The notes beneath the pieces were generated by a model that was given only the letters and a program-made list of their open reading frames with translations, made no database searches and was not told the DNA's origin. From Straminergon stramineum (lineage: Eukaryota > Streptophyta > Bryopsida > Hypnales > Calliergonaceae): DNA of 64,000 nucleotides. The stretch covers positions 39,065,001-39,129,000 of the forward strand of contig OY987265.1 in NCBI GenBank assembly GCA_963920665.1. Direction: 5' to 3'. A program made the translations under genes and the position numbers. Positions 46,832-59,305 of this stretch are shown in pieces (the stretch's first letter is position 1; each line of letters opens with the position of its first letter).

Positions 46832-47053
46832 CCCTTAAAGGACGGACTGGTGACCGTGAAAATCCTTCCTTTTGAAACCGTGTGACATCATCTACTTTAA
46901 AAAAATCAAAAATATTCATTGGAAGTCATACTACTCTAGAAGACCTACCCTTTTCTCACAAAATTTCAAGGATGAATAGTCATAGTTTTGTCCTACATGG
47001 AGAGATTCTTTGTCATCCATCGGATACAAAACATCCACTTCAACGTTTAAGGG
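46832..47053. mobile_element. TTAA-flanked MITE, 222 bp, copy B
   Basis: TTAA at 46828-46831 and 47054-47057. The ends are CCCTTAAAGGACGG and, complemented, CCCTTAAACGTTGAAG. Same length as copy A (28043-28264) and similar end to end. Its right-hand TTAA coincides with the left end of the TA-flanked element at 47057, so it inserted at the edge of that older element. It lies about 160 bp upstream of the protease start codon, in or near its promoter. Confidence 0.8.
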
Positions 47054-47056
47054 TTA

Positions 47057-47193
47057 AGGGAGATATACCCATTTATGTCTTTGCACCTAATTCCGTCTTC
47101 ATATACCAATGGAATACATTCTAGAAAGCAAATGTGCACTTGTGGTATGTGAGGGAGGAATTCTTAAAGGGGTATAAATGGGTATGTCTACCT
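47057..47193. mobile_element. TA-flanked TIR element, 137 bp
   Basis: TA at 47055-47056 and 47194-47195. The ends are AAGGGAGATATACCCATTTAT and, complemented, AAGGTAGACATACCCATTTAT, which differ at two positions. The left TA is shared with the TTAA created by copy B. Same end pattern as the elements at 16438, 16876, 31881 and 50428. Confidence 0.65.
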
Positions 47194-47195
47194 TA

Positions 47196-48498
47196 AGGTT
47201 GAATATTTGGCATAAAATAATTGCACCTAAAATTGACCAAATAAGGATAAACTTTTGTGTTGGCAAGGTTGGAATCATAATGAATTTTTATGTTTTCTAG
47301 AGTGAGCTTTGCCTTTGCTAGCTTTAGACGAAAGAAGAAGAGGCTTTCCAAGCTATCATAAGGAAGTTTGAATAGTGACCTTACTTAACTCTTCTTTGGT
47401 ACAAACTTCAACTGTATAGACTAGAGAAATAACCTATAAGAAGACCTATGTATATGATGAACTTAACTACTAGTGGGTCTTCATGTTGTCATTTTTCTAG
47501 TCTCAACTATCACATGAAGTGACATTAGAGCCACTCCATGTCTAATAAGAGTGTTAATTGAGCTCTTATGGGAGCTCATTTTAATTTTGGATGAGTTTCA
47601 TCTAAATTTTTAAGTTCATCCAAATTGGGTTTTGAATGTGTATGTGGAGAAAACTCCTTCATTTGACATCCTTGTCAAGTCCAATTTTGTTGATATTTTT
47701 ACATAATATTTCATGTTTACTTCACTTTTCAATGGTGGTTTATCATTTAGTAAAATCTTCACTTCTCTTCTCACACTTGCACTATTGGATTTTTCTTTTG
47801 AGGAATAAGAATTGATTCACTTCTTACGTGTTGATTTATAGTTTCACACTTGACAAGAATCTTCTTCTTTAAGATTTGTGGTATAACAAATTCTTGAATA
47901 GGCGAACTTGATTAATTTCTTGAGTACTGCTTAGATTTGTGGGAACACTCAAGAGTTTTTATGCAAGTTTAGATTATTTTTGGAGTGATTAGAAGTAGAC
48001 GAGATAACCTTCAAAGCTCCAAAAGTTATTATCTGGAATTTTAATTTTCCTTCCTCATGGTAGTAATTTTGAGTTGAAAGACAAAATTTCAACTTCTATT
48101 TTCTTGCTTATTTTTATTACACAAGTAGAAGAATGTAGACACATTTATTAGTTTGAAAATAGTGATATTTTAGCAATTTTGAGGAAGATATAGCATTAGA
48201 ATTTTTCTATTTTTTAGCTCAATTCCTAGTTTGAGGCTTGTATTTGTTGAAATATAGGAATTTCAAAGATTTTTTGAAATCTAAAAATTTGTAAGATTTC
48301 TAGAATCTAAAAATCTGACTAGATTTTTGAAATATTCATTTAGGATAGATTATGAAATTTTAGAATCTAGAAAATTTGTAGATTTTGATTTATTTTCTTT
48401 TTAATAAGAATATAAAATTTATTATTATGCAAACTTTGGAGCTCAATTCTCTAGGGTACTATAGCTTGGATTTGAATAAAATTTGCGCCTATTATATG
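47196..48498. other. AT-rich spacer
   Basis: No gene or clear element. Short direct phrases such as 'aaatctag' and 'atttttgaaat' recur in 48240-48400 but do not form a regular array. Confidence 0.5.
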
Positions 48499-48702
48499 TG
48501 AAATTTGCCAAGAAGTTTTTTGGTCCAATTAATTCAGTATTTGGTGATGATTTTCAACCTGCAATGATTTTCATGGGTTGAATGGTGAATTTGAAATTGG
48601 TGATCAAAAACACCATTCAACCCATGAAAATCACTATTGAAGGCTAAGAATCAATTCCAAATGCCAAACCAACTAGACCAATGGATTTCTTGGCAAATTT
48701 CA
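48499..48702. repeat. Long imperfect hairpin, 204 bp, MIRNA-like shape
   Basis: The innermost arms, 48565-48587 ('tgattttcatgggttgaatg' and three more bases) and 48611-48633, are perfectly complementary over 23 bp around a 23-base loop. Complementarity continues outward with mismatches to 'tgaaatttgccaagaa' at 48499 and 'ttcttggcaaatttca' ending at 48702. Arms are about 90 bases. No TIR-element ends or target duplication were recognised, which distinguishes it from the MITE foldback at 31881. Whether it is transcribed is unknown. Confidence 0.8.
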
Positions 48703-49306
48703 TCTACAACTCTTCTACTAGTAGCATGACATAGACTTTAATGTGTACATTATTGCAATAGCATCACCACAGTTCATCCCCAACTTTGTGTGCTCGATCT
48801 TGATTTAACTAATTCAAGGGACTCCTTATCCACTACGAGGGGCATTTGAGGGTGTATTTGTTATGCATTCTTGCTTGGTTTTTTATTGTATATTTGATGT
48901 TGGTTGTGGCACTTAGTATGTTGCGTATTACGATCTTTGTTTACATAATAATGCAATCCAAGTTTCTACTAGCAATAGAAGGAAAGAGTCTATACTCATA
49001 TTCTTAAACTTCAAATTTCTTCAAAATATATGCTCTATTTTGTTAGAATATGAAAACCAAAACTTTTGTTTTATTTTTCAAAAGTCAAAATTCCATATCT
49101 TTAGTAAGTCATGAAATTTCAAATTTTGGTGTAAAGATATGAAACCATCTTGAATTTTTACAAGAGATGTGAAGAAAATTCATATCAAATACAAAAATAA
49201 ATCAAGAAATCTGAAATTTTCATTATAGATATAAATTACAATGGAGAATATTCTAGTACAAGAAAAATCCCATGTAAATATAGAGAGAGAAAAAACTTGG
49301 TAATAG
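48703..49306. other. AT-rich spacer
   Basis: No gene or repeat recognised. Confidence 0.5.
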
Positions 49307-50054
49307 GGGTGATTGTAAGAAACACTTGTCCTATTTTTTGTCTTCTTGCCCTTGAACGGGCGGTTTTTTGTTCATAACTTTTGCATCATTTTTTCGTTTG
49401 GCTTGAAATTTGGAAGAAAGGTACGTGCAATAGTTGCAGACATTGAGATATTTTTTCAAATTTTTCAAAATTAGTCTACTATTTTTAAACTGCCCCAATT
49501 GGATGTTTATTTTGGCCATTTTGGAAGTTGTTAGTCCTATTTTTGACCTAAAAATGAAAATTCGAAGCCACAAATTGAACATGTTGGAGGTCTACTAACA
49601 TTACAAGGATTGACGATGAGTTTTTATGAAAATAGAAACTTGTCAATTGCACACATGGGGTCAAAATGACCTTCTTTTGTGTGAAGGCTATAAAGAGGGA
49701 AAAAATTTCCTACATGAATTTTTTGGTGCAATGTGAGCACAATCTTTTCTAGCAAAATGTTTTTTCTTATGGAATTTCTTTGAATTTTTTTTGAATTACT
49801 AAAAATGGAAAGGTCCATAGACCTCTATTTTGTTATTTTTTGCACCCAGTGGCTTTTGTAGTACCCTACAATAATCTATAGTATTATATAGTATTAAATC
49901 AACGATAGAGATCTGCTAGCACCTAAAATCAATAGTACTAATCTATAAGCGTGATACTGACACACATTATTGATAGTTTTGCATAGTACTATCAGTCCTA
50001 TGGTAGAAATTGTGTTTTCTATTCAAAAACATGAAGTGTTTCTTGCAATCATCC
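49307..50054 (+). mobile_element. TIR element of about 740 bp
   Basis: The ends are GGGTGATTGTAAGAAACACT and, complemented, GGATGATTGCAAGAAACACT, nearly perfect TIRs. The interior matches 57531-58261 in the same orientation and 5659-6416 in the opposite one. A run of 'tagtact'/'tatagtatt' units lies near 49858-49995. The flanks show a possible TAG duplication (49304-49306 and 50055-50057). The minus-strand frames 49331-49582 and 49624-49818 recur between copies and are not genes. Confidence 0.75.
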
Positions 50055-50425
50055 TAGCCCAAAGTTCAAGTTGCAATAAAATATTCTATTTTAGGAATCC
50101 TTAAAACTTTCAAATTGGAGTAGAAACTAGACTTGATTAACTTCATTTCAATAGTTAGTTGAAGTCAAATTCAAAAAAGATCATTTTTGAGATTAAATTG
50201 AGAGCTAGAACAAGGAACTAAATTCGTCAAATACACAACAATGTGATCAATGGCACTTGCATTTGAATTCATACAAAAATTTGCAAGCCCCCCATGATAT
50301 TCTACTTTAGTACCCACTACAACAAAAAATTGGATATAAAGCAAGGTTAAAACAACAAGTCATTGTAAATGGGCATAGTCTCTTGTAATGTAGCCACTTG
50401 TTAAGTTACACAATGCTTCTACTTC
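50055..50425. other. AT-rich spacer
   Basis: No gene recognised; it separates the 740 bp TIR element from the TA-flanked element. Confidence 0.45.
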
Positions 50426-50427
50426 TA

Positions 50428-50841
50428 AGGTAGACCGGCCCATTTCTACCAACTTCCTATAACTACCATCTTATCTTTGGCCCCATCTCCACTATAAAAC
50501 TCACCCAAATCCATTTTTTGACAATTTCAGTGCATTAATTCCAACTTGGGTTATCTGTCAGTCCTTGATTGGTGGATATTAAAGCACTATTAGGTACATG
50601 GAATGATGGTTATAGGCTTAGGATAGGACATTTATGACTCTAGTCTAGTAGCGGTTTTGTAATTTCAGGGCAGACCACTTTAGAAATTCATAGAATTTAC
50701 AATTTTAATTAGAAAATTATAATTTCACTTGGGTTTGATTCATGAAACATGGTCACACCTTTGAAAAATATGTAGCCCCTCCTAGAGTTGTTCCTAATAT
50801 ACTCAAATTGCGAATTAGGGTGGTAATAGGTTGGCCTACCT
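50428..50841 (-). mobile_element. TA-flanked TIR element, 414 bp, inverted copy of 16876-17284
   Basis: TA at 50426-50427 and 50842-50843. The ends are AGGTAGACCGGCCCATTTCT and, complemented, AGGTAGGCCAACCTATTACC. On the minus strand it aligns over its full length with 16876-17284. Two full-length copies with the same limits fix the element boundaries well. Confidence 0.8.
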
Positions 50842-50843
50842 TA

Positions 50844-52002
50844 TGTGAGTAAGAAGACAAATTTTAGGATTAGCTTTATCTTGTTGTCAAAACTACAAGC
50901 TATCAAAGAGATTCTTTGATGTCAAGAATAGTTTTCTAGAACACAACATTCAAAACTTATGACTTTTCTCCCCCAAGATCCTAGGATGTTTATACTTTCC
51001 ATGTATACCTAGGAAGAGTTTGATTATTGATTGATATAGCAAGAACCAAAATTTTAAAATCCAATATTACAAGAGGGTAGCAAAGTGTCATTCTAGCAAA
51101 TATAAACAATGTTATGAAATTGGAAACTTAGCTTCCCCATTCTTCATAAGTTATGACAAAAATCCTTATTAGCTCGAAATTCCAAATCTAATTGGCAAAG
51201 TTTTCAAAATTGTATGTACATTACAATTCCAAAATTTCTTTGGTCTCATTCAAGGGCTCATTCAACAGGTTTGGCCAACTCTGATTACATCAAAGTTTGC
51301 TCTATACATTTCATCAATTCTTTACATTGAAGTTTACTCTAAGCATTTGAACTTGGTTACCATTTTGATTAATGGTGGAGTATTCTAATTTTTTAATTAG
51401 TAACTAATTGAGGAAGATTGAACAAAAGAGAGCATGAAACTGAAACTTGAGTTTTGGGATTACACCTAACACCAGGACCAAGTACACATTCATTGAGATG
51501 TACTGATCTCTTTTATTGAGATGGGAAATTCAACAAGTTTGCAGAATTAACAATTGGAGAGTTTGCAAACAACCCTTCTGATACGTTCTGATTGATGAAT
51601 AAGCAGTCGTGCTGTTTCCAAACAGCCTACATATCAAAAGCATAGCCAAACAATGCCCTATTTCATGTCTATAGTTACTTGAAAGAGTATCACTTGTACA
51701 AACCCCAATGTGGAGCTCAAACAAACTCGTCCCCCACAAAGCACAGAAGCTGGAAAACACAGTTTATATACCGTCATATCTAATAGTTCTACTAATAATA
51801 CAGTCACTACGTAATGCTCCTTCTCTTAATGGAGATTCTGCACCTTGAAAGAGCAATTGTGCACATCCAAAATGTTACACAACAAGGCAGCTTCCTAATG
51901 CTAAATATTTACAAATTTGTTCAAATCGAGTGACGTTTTTCATTACTTTCACGGTTGTATCACCTATCTAACACGAAAACCAGTAGAGAGTTCGGACAAC
52001 CC
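50844..52002. other. Spacer and 3' flank of the HMA-fold gene
   Basis: AT-rich to about 51480; beyond that probably includes the 3' untranslated region of the minus-strand gene ending at 52003. The minus-strand frame at 51530-51760 has no recognised family. Confidence 0.4.
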
Positions 52003-53334
52003 TCAGTAGTAGCCGCCGCCATAACCACGATAACCAGGACGGAACTCATTATCATAAGATCTGCCGTTGTACGGAAGAGGGTAGGCAGGTGCATAGCCTG
52101 TCCGACTGGCGTAGGTGTAAGAGTCATCGTAAGATGTGTATCTGACTCTGTCTTGCTGTGTCACGAACGTTGGCTGAAGAGGATCCACGTAGTTGATAAT
52201 GTGTGCACTTCCCGTCACTTGACGAATGATGCTTACGATCGCTCGTGGAGACAGGTTCGATGAAACAGTGACCATTTGCTCTGGAACATCACAAACCACG
52301 TTGAAAACACCTGCCAAACCACAGATTCAAACTGTCAGGCTTGCACATTAGAATATAATTTGTATAATGAATCCTCCTTCCAGCAACCATCTAAAGGGTT
52401 GAGTGCATAATCCTACCTGCATTTGAACTGTTGACCAAAACGACTGAGAATAGAGGGTGTTTTTCACTTACCTTCAACACCCAGAGCATGCTTGATTCTA
52501 GCAACGTCGCCCATGCCATAAATAGGAGTCTTGACTGTCACATCCTGCAAAGCCACAAATGAAGCACGACCTACTCCTCAGTGACCGTCACCTGAGCTTC
52601 ACAAACCTGAGTCTCGAATCTGAGCACGAGCTATGTATCATTCTGTACGTTGTTAATATGATTTTAAATCTGATGAGACAACGCAGCTCTGTAAATGGCC
52701 CCTGTAAGTAATACACATTCAAGCTGCTAGTGTGAACTTGAAACTTAACTGCAGAAAGCTTTACAAGGCATCAAGAGCAGTACCGGTAAGAGAGACGTTC
52801 CGCGAACGGGAGCGTAGTAAGGATCCATGTTCCTTCGTCGATTATTGATCACCCACACAGGCTCTGGCTTGCCATAGAACAACTGGAGACAGACATAACC
52901 ACTTGGTCACCACAATCACTCACCAAACCTAGCGTGTCCACCTACCAACCACAAAATCATGAATCCTAAAAATCCAGCATCGCAAATGCTCTGGACAAGG
53001 GATCACGACCCAACAATAATTATTCCATTCTATTACCACCAAGAATCACAGTTGTAAGTTGAGCCTAGCAGAGTAAACCCTTGCTGAACAAGCAACCCCT
53101 TGAAAGCCAAAAACTAAACCAAAAAATGGACCTAGAATAACACTGCAATTCGCAACCTCGCTGCTTAAATCCCGGCCGAAAATGAGCGAGGTAATAACAA
53201 GAATCGGTAAAACCTTCATTCCTCACCCCGAACAAAACCCAAATCACCCACTACTCGTGAATCATCAAAAACAAGAGTGAAAACACTGTACACAAGATCG
53301 AGATCAAGACCATCTACCACTGACCTCGGTCATG
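52003..53334 (-). CDS. HMA-fold protein without CxxC, Tyr/Gly-rich C-terminal tail
   Basis: Four minus-strand exons, 53334-53326, 52882-52784, 52544-52472 and 52310-52003, join with phases 0, 0 and 1 to give 162 residues. Residues about 38-105 look like a heavy-metal-associated (ferredoxin-like) fold: VTVKTPIYGMGDVARIKHAL, then GVFNVVCDVPEQMVTVSS and SPRAIVSIIRQVTGSAHII. In the usual family the first loop carries MxCxxC; here it reads PIYGMGDV, so the metal-binding cysteines are absent and metal transport is unlikely. The N-terminal segment contains FYGKPEPVWVINN. The C-terminal tail (about 110-162) is rich in Tyr, Gly and Arg (YTSYDDSYTYASRTGY, GYRGYGGGYY), low in complexity and probably disordered. 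The first coding exon encodes only MTE before the intron and is uncertain. Function unknown; protein-protein binding through the HMA fold is a reasonable inference. Confidence 0.75.
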
Positions 53335-54145
53335 AAATTGGAAGTCATCGTGCTTGAAGGGAGTGCAGCACACGAACGCCGGGCGAGTAAAGGCAGTTAC
53401 CAACAAAACTCCAAGTTCGAAGCGAAGAAATTTCTGCAGAGAGAGCTTGTATTCGGGGTGCCTGCGATGACTTTCGGAGCTTTGCGGTTGCAACCAAGAG
53501 TACGGGAAAGATTGGTGGTATGTTAGAGCGCACGATGCACGGGTTTTGTATGGAAAGGGAGAAGGAGACTCACGGAAGGTACTGTGGGTCCCATGGAGGC
53601 TTAGATTGACAAGTGGCGTTGGGGCAGTGGAGGGTGGTGGGTGTTCATCCGTCCGTGAGTTTGGGGATGTCATCCGTCGGGGGGGTCAGTCGAGATGCGC
53701 CCCACGATGAAGATTTTCAATGGAGAATGGGGCGTGTCACGTGGCGCCTGTTCTGTTTCCCCCTCAAATTATGGGTTGAAATATTTACCCCCCTACGCCA
53801 CGGTAGAAACACCCAAAACCGTCCTTGTATTCATTCATGTAGAATAGCCATTTCCCTTTATGTGACCTTCAAAAGTGTCATTAAATTTTCCTCTTACTTA
53901 ACTCCTATTAGTTCACTATTGATTTTGTTAAATTTTGGTTTTAGATCTAGCTATATGATGGTTTTAGTGGTCTTGGGAGCTTCCACTTCAAAAATTCATA
54001 GAAATTACATGCCATATCTGAAAATTTAATTTTTTTTTTCAAATTTATGATTCTCAAATGCTAATACTACAAAAATGTTTTTTTACTAGAAAATGGTGCT
54101 TCCAACTTATTGTGTTGAACTGCTTATATTAACAACTTTAGGTGT
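53335..54145. other. Promoter side of the HMA-fold gene and spacer
   Basis: GC content is raised to about 53760 and probably includes the 5' leader and promoter of the minus-strand gene. The frames at 53314-53673 (-) and 53613-54029 (+) overlap and have no recognised family. After 53760 the sequence is AT-rich. Confidence 0.4.
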
Positions 54146-54710
54146 TTCTATTGTAAATGTCAATGGTCTTTTTTGAGCCTCTAAGAATTTGCTCTAAATT
54201 TAACAAAAAATCAACATATCAATAAGTTTTATCAATTTCTTTTATAGTAACCGTACAAATTCAAACTAAATATGTTAGAGATCACTTAGGAAAAAAAAAA
54301 TTTAATCCCTATCAGACATCAATTCTAGAAAATTGGTCACCAAAAAATATGAGGTTAAAAGGCATAACACGCAAAACCTCAATCAATTTATGGCTTCTCA
54401 TAACCTATTATACAAATTTTTGAAATGAATTTCTATTGTGATTTTTTCTCCAAGATCTCATATACTTGAGGTTCATTTCTAAGAGTCCTCAACACTTAAA
54501 TATCAAGATTTGTAATAGACACCTTTGCCTAAAATCTTGAACAAAAAAATCAAAGTCATTCATTATCAAAATTAGATTTTTCAATACTAAAACTAGACTT
54601 CAAAAAGATTTAAAAAAAATATTAACTAGTACAAATGGTAATTTGTTTAGGTTTTATTTAACTTTAAAATATTGTCAATACCAAAATTTGGTGCCTCTAG
54701 CATTTAGGGG
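54146..54710 (+). repeat. 570 bp repeat, direct copy
   Basis: Aligns over its length with the complement of 60390-60932 ('ttggtcaccaaaaaa', 'acctcaatcaatttat', 'tgtgattttttct', 'gacttcaaaaag', 'aaatttggtgcct'). The right end 'gcatttaggggtgaa' is one base away from the GCATTTAGGGGTTAA end of the TTAA elements, so it may be an old member of that group. Confidence 0.65.
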
Positions 54711-57530
54711 TGAACTCCTTAACGCCTCAATCCTTATTTGAATTTTTGCACATTTTTATTAATTTCTTTATAGAGACCCTCCATGGAAAGTCAAATTTAA
54801 CATAAATTAAGTCATTTTGTAAAAAAGAAGTGCCATTTATCATCTTGTGAATGGTGTAACGTGACATGGACCTCTAAGAATCTACCATGGAAATTCTATT
54901 TTGGCACTTGAGTGCCAAATCAAACCTTCATGTACGGTATATCATTTATCCTATTTTCATGAAATTAGTCACAAAGGAATTTTTTTATATTCAAGTATTA
55001 TATTGGATGAATGAGAAGTTAGTTAGATAGAATAGTCCCTTGAAGTCCTCCACTCATGGTTCATAGTTTTCAACATCAGAGTGCTTAAGGGACATACCAA
55101 TATTTTTCTTTAAAAAATTTAATTTCACTTTCAGTGGCAATGACAACGTTCATTATGGGATGAAGCTATTTGAAGATAGGAATCATTTTTCATCTACTTA
55201 TTTGCATTGTACTCATTTTATTTTTGATGGTTTCATCTACTCTGTTTACTTGAAAAATTAACATTTATTTTTAGGTGATAATAATTTGATTTTTTGGAAC
55301 AAAAAATTTAGAATTGAGAAATATATATATTAATGGTCTGCCTTTTGGAAAAAATTCATTGGTAAGAAAATTATTGGTTTAATCCCTTTCATTTTCATTG
55401 ATGTGTAGAGATGGATTATAAAGTACAATTTATGCGCATATTATTTTTTTCCTTGTAAAAAATTGAATATAAAAGATCTTCAAGAAAAAATAAATCTTTT
55501 GTATTTATTGCTGATTTTCCAAAGTTAAGATGTAAAAGAACCTTCAAGGTTTTTATAGGGATATCTATGAATCATCTTCAAAATGAGTCATAATCAATTG
55601 TTAATCAATAATATTTTTACCAAGAGCATAGATATTAATAGTAGTCAAAGAATTTTAGGGTTTAGAGTTTGGGATTTATTGAAAATTATTGGTTTGAATA
55701 GTAGTGGATTTAAACATTTGGATATGATCTATTCAATAGATTTTACAATTTTGTATAAAAAACATCATTAAATTCTTGTTCTAAGTTGTGTTTCATATTA
55801 CATCTTCACAATTTTGGAAATCTAGAGTAACCTTTAGTTGGTCTTTCAACTCTTGAGTGCAAGACATTCATATTTTGAACTAAAGATGAATGCAAATATG
55901 TCCTAAGAAAATGTAGTCTTCATTTTTCATCCATTTGAATGATTGTAGAGTATTATATTCACTCTCTCACATTTGCTTATTATTTATAGATTTCCAATAT
56001 TTTTTCTAAATATTTTATAGTTTAAAGGACACAAATATGTTTTACTTCAAATAGTTCTAAAAATGACCCTTCAAAAATGACTTGAATATATACGTAAAGT
56101 AAACATCTTTAAAAATTATGATAATTAGAAGTCTTAACATGCTAAACTCAACATAAAATCTTTTTTTGTGAAAATTACAATATTCAATCTACAATTCATT
56201 TTTTTTTAATTAAATTTTTAGTTTCAAATTTTATTGAAAAAGATTGGTTAGTGAAATAGTAGATCTAATCTTATAGATACAATCTTTGAATCATATTCTA
56301 CAAATTTTGCTTAAAATGAATTATCAAATTGCTCCTCTAAATCACATTTTCTAATACATCTTCACAATTTTAGAAATTGGGGCTGCCCCATCTTTAAGAT
56401 ATTAAGGTGTGAAAGATTGTAGTGGTTTACAACTATGATGTGTCACAATTAAAGTTGAAGATGTTCCATAGAAATGTTTCAAAGTTGTGTTGGATAATGG
56501 AATTTGGGTGGAGTTGTTTTTGGAACTTCTACCTTATGTTGTATGGTGATTTTCTAGAAGTCTTACCAATTATGACCTTAAATTGTCATAGTAAACATCT
56601 TTTTTAGGGCATACTATAGATTTTAACTCATTAATAGAGCCTCCAATGGATGAGTTTTAGTCATTTCAAAGATAACTTAAATACGCATTTTTGTATTGAC
56701 ATTTGAATCTTCACTTTAAAAATTCACTTCTAAATTATGATTTCATTGCCTACTAGTGTGCCTTGTGCTATTGCCATAGTCAAAATAGAAGTAAAAGTAT
56801 TTTCTAATTTTTTTTATTCACAAAAACTTTGAAATTCAATAACTTTCACATCGTAAGTCCAAACGCCACGAAACAAAGCCCATGCACCCCTCCTCGCCAA
56901 GGGCTTTCCAATGGTACAAAGAACTTGACCGGGGGACACATAGTCTAGGAGATCTCAATGTAACAAACAAACAAACAAAACAAAACAAACAACATATCTT
57001 AAGGTAGAGATGAGTCAAATAACCTTAGATCATGACTATATATTACATTAGTTTAAAGTGATGATTTTAATGCAATTAAATTTATTTATTTTTACATCTC
57101 CCTACTAGGTAATGGCATAAAATTATGACAATTGAAGTGGAAATCTTTTTTTTAATTTTATTTATTTGAGACTTCTAATTAACCCTCCTCACTTAATTAT
57201 AAATCACCTTACCCACTTCAATATTACTTTAGGCAAATAGAAGAAATCCTGGAGATTTTCAAAAATGCTATAAAGGCATTTAAAAAATACAATATCAAGT
57301 CTCAATTACATTAGAGCCCAATTGCTTCATTAAAAAGATGAACTTTTTCAATAAAATCCTAATAGAAGTGTCTCATTTTATTGTATTTGGACATATCCTA
57401 AATAAAATCAATGATTTCTATAGAGTATAGACAATTACAAAATTTGTACAAAAAGTCTAAAATGAATTTTATTCATGAAACTTTGAAGAAAGAATATTTT
57501 AACTTTTTTCATTTATATCCTTTTCAATTT
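54711..57530. other. AT-rich spacer
   Basis: No gene recognised. Short frames at 55583-55771, 56422-56607 and 56836-57018 have no family resemblance. A 'caaacaaacaaac' microsatellite lies near 56964-56995. Confidence 0.5.
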
Positions 57531-58261
57531 GGGTGATTGCAAAAAACACTTGTCCTATTTCTTGTCTTTTTATCCTTGGACAAGTGGTTTTGTGCTCATA
57601 ACTTCGGCATCCTTAGTCCGTTTGGCGTGAAATTTGGAAGGAAGGTAGATGCGGAAGTTTCAGACATTCCTTATTTTTTTCAAATTTTTCAAATTATTTT
57701 ACTATTTTTAACATGCCCCTAATTTGATGTCTAATTGGGCCATGGGGGGGGGGGGGTAAGTACTATTTTCGACCCCAAAATGCGAATTGGAAGCTATAAA
57801 TTGGATAAATTCGAGGTGTACTACCTTTTCAAAGACTAATAAAGAGTTTTTGTGAAAATAGCAACATGTCAATTGCGCATATGGGGTCAAAGTGACCTTC
57901 CTTTGTGTGAAGGCTAGAAAGAGTGAAAAAATGTCCTATATGAACTTTTTGGTGCAATGGAAGTGCAATCTTCTCTAGCAAAATAGCTTTTTTATGGAAT
58001 TTTTTTGAATTTTTCTTGAATTACTAAAAATGAAAAAGTCAACCAACCTTTTTTTTTGCTATTTTCTATTGCTAATGGCTTTTGTAATACTCCGTAGTAG
58101 TCTATAGTACTACATAGTACTGCATAGTACTAAATCAACAGTTTGAATTCATAGGCACATTGTTGACGAGCAAAATTGATAGGTCTTCGTGATACAACCA
58201 ATCCTTTGGCCAAAAACTACAATTTTGATCTAAAAACGTGAAGTATTTCTTGTAATCACCC
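57531..58261 (+). mobile_element. TIR element of about 740 bp, second direct copy
   Basis: The ends are GGGTGATTGCAAAAAACACT and, complemented, GGGTGATTACAAGAAATACT. ATTT flanks both ends (57527-57530 and 58262-58265), a possible 4-base target duplication. Interior as in 49307-50054, with an added run of 14 G at about 57746-57759 and a 'tagtactacatagtactg' cluster near 58098. Confidence 0.75.
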
Positions 58262-59301
58262 ATTTAGGAGATCAGAAATCCTTTGTTGCTCAAAATTCTT
58301 TCAAAATTGTTAGGATTATTGTGGTCTTGTAATCATTTGTCTCCAAAGTTTTAAACTTTTGTACATTCCTTTGAAGAAGATCATTTTGATCATTTTAATT
58401 GAACTACTATAAATATTCTTTAGATAACACCATTTCTTTAGATCTTAGTGTAAACATGTAGACATATATGCATGAGAAGCTTCCAAAAATTTGACATTGA
58501 TTTCCTTCATTTTTTCTTCATCAAAAGAAATTTCAAAAACTTTTGGTGAACATAGATTTTCCTAGAACAAATAAAGATCAATCTATAACACTTAAAAATT
58601 AATGATTCTTGAAATATGATAAAATAATACTACGTGGTTAGTATTTTTTTTCTCCCAATAGTTTATGACAAGATAAAAAGTTAGGATTTGAGTTATATTA
58701 CTTTCAAAGAATATTCATATCAACTTTCAGAGAACATTTGAGTTTGATTTAATTGATTAATTTGGTATGAAAATAAACACAACAAGGATTTTGGGTATTC
58801 AATAAGCTTCTACTTTGTGGACACAAAAACTTTACAAGAAAATGATTGGTATGATTATGTGGTGATAGAATTGTCTTTTTACAATTGCATTTATTGATGA
58901 TATCTCCTTCAATATATTTTCCTCTCAATCCAACAACGAGGTATCTATGATGCGGGTTCATTTTGCATTCTTGCTTTTATTGCTCTAAAATGACATCTTT
59001 TCCATTATATCACACGTAGTTATCCATTGGGAGTGAAGACATACTTTTTTGGTTAAGGAATCAATGGATTTCCACCTAGAAATGATTTGAAATCACCCAT
59101 GAACATGCCAAAATTTGTTATATTTATTAGTAAAAAGCTATTTCTAACATCACAATGACTCTAAGTTATTTTTAAATTGACTTTTTTGTTTTAAATTTTC
59201 TTTGCAATGCCCTACATAAACAAAGAACAATTTTTTTTTATGTCTTTTCCTTGTAATACAATCATCAATGGGTGTAGGCAACGACATGAAGCCCTAGTTG
59301 A
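58262..59301. other. AT-rich spacer
   Basis: No gene or element recognised. The minus-strand frame 58749-58961 has no family resemblance. Confidence 0.45.
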
Positions 59302-59305
59302 TTAA

